14,505 nt of DNA, taken from contig JBAPUB010000212.1 in NCBI GenBank assembly GCA_049282455.1, positions 1 through 14,505 of the forward strand, given 5' to 3'. Origin of the DNA: JBAPUB01 sp049282455. Its GTDB lineage: Bacteria > Actinomycetota > Actinomycetes > JAHEKZ01. Position 1 is the stretch's first letter. Every line of letters begins with the position of its first letter. A program made the position numbers and the translations under genes. Of the stretch, positions 1 to 6,619 are shown in pieces. Under the pieces are notes generated by a model. It made no database searches. It had not been told where the DNA came from and was given only the letters and a program-made list of their open reading frames with translations.

Positions 1-60
1 GCCGAGGTAGTCGTCCACGGAGTCCCAGAGGTGCTGTGCGTCGTCCGATGTCTGGTCCAT
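1..60 (-). CDS. N-terminus of a probable SAM-dependent O-methyltransferase (partial)
   Basis: Reading leftward from an ATG at 60-58 the frame is open to the window edge and gives 20 residues ending in LWDSVDDYLG. Actinobacterial class I O-methyltransferases of the caffeoyl-CoA/catechol type commonly start with a short tail followed by a W-x-x-V-D-x-Y-L pattern, which is the basis for the name. A purine-rich stretch AGGGTG lies about 6 nt upstream of the ATG on that strand, so the start is well supported. The gene is divergent from the HelD-like gene and shares a gap of about 106 bp with it. No SAM-binding motif is inside the window, so the family call rests on the first 20 residues only; that it is a real gene start is more certain than the function. 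Confidence 0.5.
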   Translation of the reverse strand, partial: MDQTSDDAQHLWDSVDDYLG

Positions 61-166
61 GGCGTCACCCTGCCATCCGGGCTCGTTTCGCGGCCAGCTG
101 CCTCGCGTGATAGTCCTGACTGCTGCCCTTTTCGGGGTGGGACCGCAGACCGACGGGAGGCAGGGG
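61..166. promoter_or_regulatory. Divergent intergenic region, promoters of both flanking genes
   Basis: This gap of about 106 bp must hold the promoters of the leftward partial gene and the rightward HelD-like gene. I see only weak hexamers: GATAGT at 109-114 with TTTCGC at 86-91 (17-nt spacing) for the rightward gene. Many actinobacterial helR genes carry a rifamycin-associated element, an inverted repeat around GGGGCTTGCGAGC. I do not see that motif here. The rightward ribosome-binding site GGGAGG is at 155-160. Confidence 0.35.
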
Positions 167-2434
167 GTGAGCGTGACTGCCTCCGGGTCGGGATCCGAGG
201 CCGACGAGGTTGCGGCCGAGCAGGGCTACGTAGACGCGATGTACGCCAGGCTCGACGAGCTTCGGGCCAAGGTGGCTGACCAGCTGGCCAGGACCCGACG
301 GGCCGGGCCGAGCGGAACGCCCCAGAACCGCTCGGAGCGTGACGCCTTCGCCACCGAGTACGAGCGACGGCTCGTGCAGCTGTGGGCGGTCGAGGACCGG
401 GTGGCCTTCGGGCGCCTCGACCTGCGTGGCGGGGGGCTGTTGCACATCGGGCGGATCGGGCTGTCCGACGAGGAGCAGCGGCAGATCCTGGTCGACTGGC
501 GGGCGGAGGCGGCCCAGGACTTCTACCGGGCCACGGCTGCAACGCCGAACGACGTCGTGCGGCGGCGCCACATCGGTATGCGGGGTCGTCACGTCGTGGG
601 GGTCGAGGACGAGCTGCTCGATGTGACGAGTGCGTCCGCAGCTGCTGTCGAGGGCGAGCTCGTGCTCACCGGTGAAGGTGCTCTCATGGCGGCGCTCGCC
701 GAGCACCGCACCGGGCACATGCGCGACATCGTCTCGACGATCCAGGCCGAGCAGGACCGGATCATCCGTTCGCCGATCGAGGGGGTCCTGGTCGTCCAAG
801 GGGGACCAGGGACGGGAAAGACGGCAGTGGCCCTCCATCGCGCTGCCTTCCTGCTGTACCACCACCGTGACCGACTGGCCCGCACCGGCGTGCTCGTGGT
901 CGGACCGAGCTCGGTGTTCCTCCGCTACATCGAGCAAGTGCTGCCTTCGCTGGGCGAGAGTGCAGCGGTGCTGGCCACACCCGCTCAGCTCTACCCGGGT
1001 GTTCATGCGACGGGGGCCGAGCCCGACGAGGTCGCGGCCATCAAGGGTGACGTCCGGATGGCGCAGGTGGTCGCGCGGGCAGTGGCCGCGCGCCAGAAGG
1101 TTCCTCGACGTTCGGTCCGGCTGGACGTCGACGGCACGACCGTCACGTTGCGTCCCGCCACTGTGGCCGCCGCCCGCGACCGTGCGCGTGGTAGGCGTCG
1201 CCCCCACAACGTTGCGCGTGAGGCCTTCGTGACGGCGGTTCTGAACGATCTCGTTCGTCAGCTCGCCCGAGAGCTCAACCTCGAGCTGGATGACTACCAG
1301 CGCAGTGAGCTGCTCGCCGACCTCCATGACTCTCCGGACGTGCGACGCGAGGTCAACCTGTGTTGGATGCCGATCACTCCCGAGCGCCTGCTTCGCTCGC
1401 TTTTCGCTGACCCCGATGCGCTGTCCCAGGCTGCGCCGCAGCTGAGCGCGACCGAGCGCGCTTTGCTGCTTCGCGAGCCCGATGCTCCCTGGACGTCAGC
1501 TGACGTACCGCTGCTCGACGAGGCCGCCGAGCTGTTGGGCGAAGACCCGTCGGCTCGTCGGCTGGAGGAGCGACGTGTGGCGGCCGAGCGTGAGGCAGAC
1601 GTGCGCTATGCCGGGGCAGTGCTCGAGTCGATGGGTGGTGCTGGGGGACTCGTCAACGCCGAGCTGTTGGCCGACCGGTTCGTGTCTGGGGGATCAGAAC
1701 AGTCGGTCGCGGAACGTGCCGCCGATGACCGCACGTGGACCTACGGCCACGTTGTCGTCGACGAGGCCCAGGAGCTGTCCGCCATGGCCTGGCGCCTGCT
1801 GATGCGCCGCTGCCCCAGCCGCTCCATGACCGTGGTGGGCGACACGGCACAGACGGCGGCCCTTGCGGGCGCGAGTGGGTGGGCCGAGGCTCTGGACCTC
1901 CAGGTCCCCGGCAGGTGGCGGTTGGAGGAGCTGACGGTGAACTACCGGACTCCCGCCGAGATCATGGCCGTGGCGGCTCAGGTGCTGGTGGCGGCCGGCG
2001 TCGAGGCCCGAGCGCCGTTGGCCGCCCGGCACGGGCAGCCTCCGGTGTTCGTCGAGGTCCCGACGGTCGACGTCGACGCCCTGGCGCACGTCGTGGTCAC
2101 CGAGCTGGAGGTGCTCGGGGCCGGACGCCTCGCAGTGGTAGTGCCCCGACGGGGGTACGACACGTTCAGGAGCGACCTCCACGACAGGGTTGGCGCCCGC
2201 CGTCCGCCTCGGGCCGGATCGCTGGACGATCAGGTGGTCGTCCTGGATGTCGGTGAGGTGAAGGGACTCGAGTTCGACTCCGTCGTCGTGGTCGAGCCGG
2301 CCGAAGTCCTCGACCAGTCAGGTCGAGGCGCCGGAGACCTCTACGTCGCTCTCACCCGCTCGACCCAGCGGCTCACCGTTCTGCACTCTCGCCCGTTGCC
2401 CTTCGCCGCCGTTGCTGTGACGACTCAGAACTGA
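167..2434 (+). CDS. HelD/HelR-family RNA polymerase recycling ATPase (UvrD-like superfamily 1)
   Basis: A 755-residue cytoplasmic ATPase. HelD/HelR proteins bind RNA polymerase, push arms into its secondary and primary channels, and use ATP to release stalled or rifamycin-bound enzyme from DNA. Visible in order: charged helical N-terminus at 12-75, the expected secondary-channel coiled coil; Walker A GGPGTGKT at 212-219; an insert of roughly 270-440, where family members carry the primary-channel arm; the phrase DVPLLDEAAELLG near 446-458, common in this family; Walker B VVVDEAQ at 529-535; motif III VVGDTAQ at 556-562; NYRTP at 592-596; VGEVKGLEFD at 695-704; VALTRSTQRL at 727-736. I chose GTG at 167 because GGGAGG sits 6 nt upstream. 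The upstream in-frame ATG at 59 would overlap the divergent gene's start and add 36 residues unlike the family. The 3' end overlaps the convergent secreted-protein gene by 10 bp. Whether it is HelD (general recycling) or HelR (rifamycin resistance) cannot be decided here. Confidence 0.9.
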   Translation: MSVTASGSGSEADEVAAEQGYVDAMYARLDELRAKVADQLARTRRAGPSGTPQNRSERDAFATEYERRLVQLWAVEDRVAFGRLDLRGGGLLHIGRIGLSDEEQRQILVDWRAEAAQDFYRATAATPNDVVRRRHIGMRGRHVVGVEDELLDVTSASAAAVEGELVLTGEGALMAALAEHRTGHMRDIVSTIQAEQDRIIRSPIEGVLVVQGGPGTGKTAVALHRAAFLLYHHRDRLARTGVLVVGPSSVFLRYIEQVLPSLGESAAVLATPAQLYPGVHATGAEPDEVAAIKGDVRMAQVVARAVAARQKVPRRSVRLDVDGTTVTLRPATVAAARDRARGRRRPHNVAREAFVTAVLNDLVRQLARELNLELDDYQRSELLADLHDSPDVRREVNLCWMPITPERLLRSLFADPDALSQAAPQLSATERALLLREPDAPWTSADVPLLDEAAELLGEDPSARRLEERRVAAEREADVRYAGAVLESMGGAGGLVNAELLADRFVSGGSEQSVAERAADDRTWTYGHVVVDEAQELSAMAWRLLMRRCPSRSMTVVGDTAQTAALAGASGWAEALDLQVPGRWRLEELTVNYRTPAEIMAVAAQVLVAAGVEARAPLAARHGQPPVFVEVPTVDVDALAHVVVTELEVLGAGRLAVVVPRRGYDTFRSDLHDRVGARRPPRAGSLDDQVVVLDVGEVKGLEFDSVVVVEPAEVLDQSGRGAGDLYVALTRSTQRLTVLHSRPLPFAAVAVTTQN

Positions 2435-5370
2435 CGTGCTGCGGCAGCGGTGAAGGAGCCGCCCACGGGGACGGCGCTCGGGTTCGTCAGGACCGCCGAC
2501 GGCGTGATCACTGGCGTGCTGCTCGCCACCGTGGCGACTCCGGCGCCCGAAGCTGCGCCCAAGGTGATCGTCAGCTGGTGCGTCGTCGCGTTCCAAGCGG
2601 CTGTGCTCCTGTTCGCTGCCGCTCCGCCGAAGGTGACGTTGGCCGTCGTGTAGGCCGTGGAACCGAGGTTGATCGTCCCGAAGGAGAACGTGCAGGCTGA
2701 CGAGGTCACCGTGATGGTGTCGTTCGCCGCTCCGCCGTTGGTCAGTGCGACCGAGAGCTGGTTGTCCCCGTTGAGAACCTGGTTGCTCGTGTCGCCGACC
2801 CAGGCCGAGCAGATTGAGGCGACTGAAAGACTGTCGGAGAAGGTGACGACGACCTGGTCACCGACGTCGGCGCGTCCCGCGACGGCTCCGCCGTTGACCA
2901 GTGACAGCGCCGTGACGTAGGGCCGGACGCTCACAGTCGTCGACAGCGAGGCGACGTTGCCCGCGACATCGGTGCCGGTGAGGGTGTAGCGGTAGCAGCC
3001 CGTGGCAAGCCCGCTCTGCGTCGGGTTTCCGCTGACAACAGTCGCGGTGCCGAAGGTTCCGCAGGTCGTGCCGGTCGTCGGTGCGAACTGCTGGGTCAGC
3101 ACGCTCGACACCAGCCCCGACGCGGCATCGGTGTAGTTGGTCCGGGTCCCGATCGTGAAGGACGGCGAGGTCGACGTACTCGTGCTTCCGGCCGTCGTCG
3201 CGGCCACGCCGTTGACGGTCAAGGCTCCACCTGTCGGGGCGGTCACGTCGTACCGGACGATCGTGGAGACACTGATGGCGTTTCCGGCCCGGTCGGTGCC
3301 AGTGAGCGTGTACCTGTAGCAGGCCGTGGTGAGCCCGGTCTGCAGTGGTGTGCCGGTCAACGTCGTCGAAGCCCCGTAGGTACCGCAGGCTCCTGCAGTG
3401 AAGGTGGCCGCCTGGCGGGTCAGCGTGCTCGTCGCGATGCCCGACTCGGCGTCCACCCAGTCTGTCCTGAGGTCGATGGGGTATGCCGCGTTCGCGGAGC
3501 TGCTCGTACTGGTGCCCGCGGCCGCCGTCCCGTTCACCGTCAGCGCACCGCTGGCGGGCATCACGAGGTCGACCTTGACAGTGGTGGTGCGCGTTGCGAC
3601 GTTGCCGACCTTGTCGGTGCCTGTGAGCACGTACTTCCAGCAGCCCGTGGTGAGCCCGGACTGAGCCGGCGCGCCCGCGAGAACGCTGGGGCTCCCGAAG
3701 GACCCGCAGGTGTTGTTGGTGAGGACTGCAGACTGGACCGTCAGGACGCTGGAGGCGATGCCCGACGCCGCGTCGGTGTAGTCGGTCCGCGTGCCGATGG
3801 TGAACGAGCCCGTGCGGTTGAAGCTCGTGGACCCCGCTGCAGTGGCCGCCACAGCGTTCACTGTCAGGGCTCCGCCGGTCGGAGCGGTCGTGTCCGTGGT
3901 CCAGGTCAGCGCAGTGGCGACAGTGTTCCCTGCGGCATCGCTGCCGGTGACGGTGTACGTGCCCGGGCGCGTCGGCGCGGCGGTCCAAGAGAAGGTCGAG
4001 GACGGGTAGGTGACCGTGGGGACGGCGCCGGTCCCCGAGTTCACGGTCTGCACCGGGTGCGTCCAGCCGGCTGTCGCGAGGACCGGGTAGGTGGCCGACA
4101 GCGGCCCCGACTCGGCATCCGTGACCGCCGTGTTGAGAACGAACGACCCTGCGACGGTGCTTCGGTAGTAGATGACAGTTCCCGTGATCGAGGCGCCGTT
4201 GGCCGAGCTCATGGTGACCGCCTGGGTCGGTGCCGTGGTGTCGTACCTGACCACCGTCGTGACGCTCGATGCGTTGCCGACCCGGTCAGTTCCGGTGAGC
4301 GTGTAGCGGTAGCACCCGGTCGTCAGGCCCGACTGCGCGGGCGTCCCTGTGATGACCACCGGCGTGGCGAAGGCACCACACGTTCCGTTGGACAGGGTTG
4401 CGCTTTCTCGGACGAGCACGCTGGTCGCGACCCCCGAGCCGGTGTCGGATGCGTAGTCGACCCGTCCTCCGATCGTGAATGCGGCCCTGGCCGTGCTCGT
4501 CGAGCCTGCGCCGGTGGCGGCCGCACCGTTCACGGAGAGGGAGCCGCCGGTTGGGGCTGTGTCGTCGGCGGAGAACGACAGCGACGTTCCCACGGTGTTC
4601 CCGGAGGCGTCTCGGCCCACAATCGTGTAGGTGCCAGGTGTGGCCGCACCGGGGTTCCAGGTGTTGCTGCTGCTCGAGTAGGTGGTCGACGACCCGGCGG
4701 AGGAGCCGACGGTCACGGTCTCGGCAGCATGCAGCCATCCGGAGGCAGTGACTGCAGGGAACGTCGCGGACGCCGGTCCAGACTGGCCGTCGGTCACGGT
4801 GGCTGACACACCGAAGCTTCCGGCGGCCGCGCTTCGGAAGTAGACCGTCGTCCCGACGAGTGACGCGTTGACGGCGCCTGGAGAGAGCATCACGGTCTGA
4901 GAGGGAAGGGTCGAGTCACCGACGACGGTGACCACATTGCTGTCGATGCTCGTCGCGGTCCACGATCGGAAGACGGCCGTGACCTTGTAGGTGTAGGTGC
5001 CGTCGCCAACCCCAAGGTCGGTGCAGCTGGTCCCGGCGACGAAGGTGGCCGGAGTGCCGGGGTCGGTTCCGCAGGCAGGAAGCGCGACCGAGCCGGCGTA
5101 GCGAGTGACGAAGTAGCCGGTCAACGATCCGGTCGGAGCTGACACCGAGGACCACGACACCGACACGGTCGACAGGCTTGACGACACCGTCACGGTCGTA
5201 GGAGCAGCCAGGGTGTCCACCGAGGCCGCACCGACCCCGGGCCCGTCGCCGCTCCAGTTGGCCCATGCCAGGGAGGCTCCGGCGACAGCGAGCACGCAGG
5301 CGCCCAGCGTGAGCGCGAGTGCCAGCAGGACTCGGGGCCGCAACGACTCGGTGAGGCTGGTGGGGTTCAT
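2425..5370 (-). CDS. Large secreted protein: SipW-like signal, FnIII domain, six Ig-like modules, unassigned C-terminal domain
   Basis: A 981-residue exported protein. Residues 12-37 form a hydrophobic signal ending in AWANWSGDG, followed at 54-150 by a fibronectin III domain with Cys at 100 and 116. Six Ig-like modules of 107-118 residues follow: type A at about 152-269 and 379-494 (no Cys), type B at 270-378, 495-601, 602-708 and 709-816. Each B module has two Cys exactly 22 residues apart (331/353, 555/577, 662/684, 770/792) around a T-G-C-Y-R-Y-T-L-T-G-T-D signature. Residues 817-981 are a different Ser/Thr/Gly-rich domain with Cys at 854 and 893. There is no LPxTG motif, C-terminal membrane helix or catalytic motif, so it is probably released or assembled outside the cell as a structural or adhesive protein. 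Its ATG overlaps the preceding gene's TGA (ATGA), implying translational coupling. Composition is dominated by Thr, Ser, Ala, Gly and Val, as expected for a secreted beta-rich protein. Function is inferred from architecture only. Confidence 0.85.
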   Translation of the reverse strand: MNPTSLTESLRPRVLLALALTLGACVLAVAGASLAWANWSGDGPGVGAASVDTLAAPTTVTVSSSLSTVSVSWSSVSAPTGSLTGYFVTRYAGSVALPACGTDPGTPATFVAGTSCTDLGVGDGTYTYKVTAVFRSWTATSIDSNVVTVVGDSTLPSQTVMLSPGAVNASLVGTTVYFRSAAAGSFGVSATVTDGQSGPASATFPAVTASGWLHAAETVTVGSSAGSSTTYSSSSNTWNPGAATPGTYTIVGRDASGNTVGTSLSFSADDTAPTGGSLSVNGAAATGAGSTSTARAAFTIGGRVDYASDTGSGVATSVLVRESATLSNGTCGAFATPVVITGTPAQSGLTTGCYRYTLTGTDRVGNASSVTTVVRYDTTAPTQAVTMSSANGASITGTVIYYRSTVAGSFVLNTAVTDAESGPLSATYPVLATAGWTHPVQTVNSGTGAVPTVTYPSSTFSWTAAPTRPGTYTVTGSDAAGNTVATALTWTTDTTAPTGGALTVNAVAATAAGSTSFNRTGSFTIGTRTDYTDAASGIASSVLTVQSAVLTNNTCGSFGSPSVLAGAPAQSGLTTGCWKYVLTGTDKVGNVATRTTTVKVDLVMPASGALTVNGTAAAGTSTSSSANAAYPIDLRTDWVDAESGIATSTLTRQAATFTAGACGTYGASTTLTGTPLQTGLTTACYRYTLTGTDRAGNAISVSTIVRYDVTAPTGGALTVNGVAATTAGSTSTSTSPSFTIGTRTNYTDAASGLVSSVLTQQFAPTTGTTCGTFGTATVVSGNPTQSGLATGCYRYTLTGTDVAGNVASLSTTVSVRPYVTALSLVNGGAVAGRADVGDQVVVTFSDSLSVASICSAWVGDTSNQVLNGDNQLSVALTNGGAANDTITVTSSACTFSFGTINLGSTAYTTANVTFGGAAANRSTAAWNATTHQLTITLGAASGAGVATVASSTPVITPSAVLTNPSAVPVGGSFTAAAARQF
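2923..4917 (-). repeat. Six tandem Ig-like modules in order A-B-A-B-B-B within the large secreted protein
   Basis: Read on the minus strand, the modules are A1 4917-4564, B1 4563-4237, A2 4236-3889, B2 3888-3568, B3 3567-3247 and B4 3246-2923. B modules open with TAPTGG(A/S)L(T/S)VN or a variant, contain FTIG-x-R-x-(D/N)Y in most copies and end with GTD-x-(V/A)GN followed by a beta strand. A modules share a GSF...TVTD/AVTD core, SGP-x-SAT(F/Y)P and a PGTYT(I/V)-G-x-DA(S/A)GNTV ending. The copies differ at many positions in protein and DNA, so the expansion is not very recent. Boundaries are accurate to a few residues. Confidence 0.8.
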
Positions 5371-5936
5371 GCCCGGGTCGCCTTCGCCCGCAGAGCGAGG
5401 TGGAAGGTCGCGCCCTTGCAGGCGTCCTGGTTCACGGTCGTCAGGTTGACCATCCGGATCGTCAAAGTGGTGGCAGTCTGGCGGCGAGCCCTCACGAGGA
5501 CCGCGTGGTGCTTCTTGCTGGCCTTGAACGCCTTGACCGCGATCCAGTTCGTGCGGCAGCCCGTGTGCGAGATCTGGGACGCATGTGCCGAGAGAACCGT
5601 GACCCTGACCCCGAAGGGGAACGGGTTCTTCACGGTCACCCGAAGCTTGCGAGTGACGCCAGGGACCAACGGCCCCTTCAGGACCTTGGACGACAGGGAC
5701 AGGTGCGTTCCGCGCGCCAGCGTCGCAGCCGAGGCGTCGTCGAATCCCAGGATCGGGCCGTCCGACCGGTCGGGCCGGAGGTCTGGAGCCGTCCGCGTCA
5801 TGGGGCCCTCTGACCCGATGAGGAGTGCGAGCGCCAGGACGGCGACGAGCGTCGATCCGGCACGGCGACGCAAGGTGTCACGGCGGGAGGCATGGGTCAG
5901 ACCAGGCTCGACCTGGTGACCCACGCCCCCCGACAT
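5367..5936 (-). CDS. Small exported protein sharing a C-terminal domain with its upstream neighbour
   Basis: A 189-residue protein of unknown function. Residues 23-41 (LRRRAGSTLVAVLALALLIG) look like a signal peptide or membrane anchor with a basic lead. After a linker, residues 87-189 read as a beta-rich domain with LVPG at 90-93, TVKNP at 101-105, Cys127, and a C-terminal MVN...DACKGA at 162-176. The same landmarks occur in the same order in the protein encoded just upstream (5950-6450), so the two are probably diverged paralogs. It lacks the A-x-W-[ST] motif after the signal that its two neighbours have. The ATG at 5936 has no clear ribosome-binding site and lies 13 nt after the previous stop. 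A TTG at residue 22, just before the RRR, is an alternative that would give a more normal signal peptide. Its TGA overlaps the next ATG. I infer a minor component or partner in the same extracellular assembly. Confidence 0.72.
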   Translation of the reverse strand: MSGGVGHQVEPGLTHASRRDTLRRRAGSTLVAVLALALLIGSEGPMTRTAPDLRPDRSDGPILGFDDASAATLARGTHLSLSSKVLKGPLVPGVTRKLRVTVKNPFPFGVRVTVLSAHASQISHTGCRTNWIAVKAFKASKKHHAVLVRARRQTATTLTIRMVNLTTVNQDACKGATFHLALRAKATRA

Positions 5937-5949
5937 GACGACTGCGGAA

Positions 5950-6450
5950 TCAGCTGACGTTGTAGGTCACGCTGAGAACTGCGCCCTTGCAGCCGTTGTG
6001 GTCGCTCGAGCTGTTGACCATGGCGATGTCGGCCCCGGTCCCGCCGGTGGCACCGCCACCGGCCGACGTGAACGACAGCGAACCGGCTGCGGGGACCTGG
6101 AGCGGGGTTCCGCCCGAGGGTTTGGACGGCTGGGTGATCGTGAAGTCCGACGACGTGCAGGTGCCTGGTGAGCTGGTGACCGCGACCGTGATGCCGACGT
6201 TGCTGATCTGCAGCGGGCCGCTGGTGGGGTTGGAGACGGTGAAGTCGAGCGGCTTGGCAGGACCGCCGGGCACGAGGCCGGACACGGTGCTGTCCTGAGT
6301 CACGGTCAGGGTTGCCGTGCCGGCTCCGACCGAACCGGGGCTACTGCCGTTTCCGGTGGTCGTCCAGTAGGCCGCGGCGATGCCGCCGCCGACCAGCACG
6401 GCGGCCATCGTGGAGGCCACGAGGGTGAAGCGTCTGCGGTTGCTGCGCAT
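5950..6450 (-). CDS. Small secreted protein with SipW-dependent-type signal peptide (TasA/camelysin-like)
   Basis: A 166-residue exported protein, first gene of the leftward cluster. The signal is basic (RSNRRR at 2-7), then hydrophobic to about residue 27, ending AAAYWTTTGNGSS. That A-x-W-[ST]-x-x-G-x-G ending resembles the signals cut by SipW-type peptidases in TasA-like matrix proteins. The mature part is Thr/Ser/Gly-rich, with LVPG at 59-62, TVSNP at 71-75, Cys98 and a C-terminal MVN...NGCKGA at 144-157; the two cysteines could form a disulfide. I placed the start at 6450 because AGAAGGG lies 6 nt upstream on that strand. The longer frame to 6504 adds 18 residues that do not look like a signal peptide. 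True TasA is larger (about 260 residues), so this is a TasA-like export type, not a confirmed TasA homolog. Confidence 0.8.
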   Translation of the reverse strand: MRSNRRRFTLVASTMAAVLVGGGIAAAYWTTTGNGSSPGSVGAGTATLTVTQDSTVSGLVPGGPAKPLDFTVSNPTSGPLQISNVGITVAVTSSPGTCTSSDFTITQPSKPSGGTPLQVPAAGSLSFTSAGGGATGGTGADIAMVNSSSDHNGCKGAVLSVTYNVS

Positions 6451-6619
6451 GGTGAACCCTTCTGTCAATGGATGGGCGTCCGCAGCTCCCCGAGTGCAGA
6501 ACACCTCAGGCGCACCCCCGATCGGACGACGCCCTCAGTTCAGATCGGCTGCCCGAGAGCCCTACTTGAACGGTCAAACACGTGATGTGCGGATGTACGT
6601 CCCGTGGGAGGGTGGCGCC
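6451..6619. promoter_or_regulatory. Divergent intergenic region between the secreted-protein operon and a methyltransferase
   Basis: This 169-bp gap has to contain promoters for the leftward secreted cluster and the rightward methyltransferase. I find no convincing -35/-10 pair on either strand. It does hold the inverted repeat at 6566-6577, ribosome-binding sequence for the leftward gene (AGAAGGG on the minus strand, near 6457-6463) and GGGAGGG at 6606-6612 for the rightward gene. It looks long enough to carry an activator or repressor site for the secreted operon. Confidence 0.4.
6566..6577. promoter_or_regulatory. Inverted repeat TTGAACGGTCAA, candidate operator
   Basis: TTGA-ACGG-TCAA is a 4+4 inverted repeat, 43 bp before the methyltransferase start and 116 bp before the secreted operon start. 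TTGA/TCAA half-sites of this kind are common in TetR- and MarR-type operators. On the minus strand it also reads TTGACC, a good -35 hexamer, though no matching -10 follows at normal spacing. No regulator gene lies in the window. Confidence 0.25.

Noticed and set aside
59..166. Upstream start of the HelD-like gene at ATG 59
   Set aside because: It would overlap the ATG of the divergent gene and adds residues unlike the family, whereas GTG 167 has a good ribosome-binding site.
65..1327. 420-codon open frame antisense to the HelD-like gene
   Set aside because: It is a shadow frame produced by GC-rich codon use; composition is Arg/His/Pro/Gly-rich with no domain, and the sense strand carries all helicase motifs.
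4057..4806. 249-codon rightward open frame across the Ig-repeat gene
   Set aside because: It is Arg/Gly-rich and mirrors the repeats on the other strand; no start signal and no recognisable domain.
2923..4917. Possible CRISPR array or mobile repeat because of regular spacing of about 320-350 bp
   Set aside because: The periodicity is explained by protein modules in one continuous reading frame; there are no short identical repeats with unique spacers.
6380..6619. 80-codon N-terminal extension of the first methyltransferase
   Set aside because: It overlaps the start of the secreted-protein gene, and the ATG at 6620 has a strong ribosome-binding site and matches family length.
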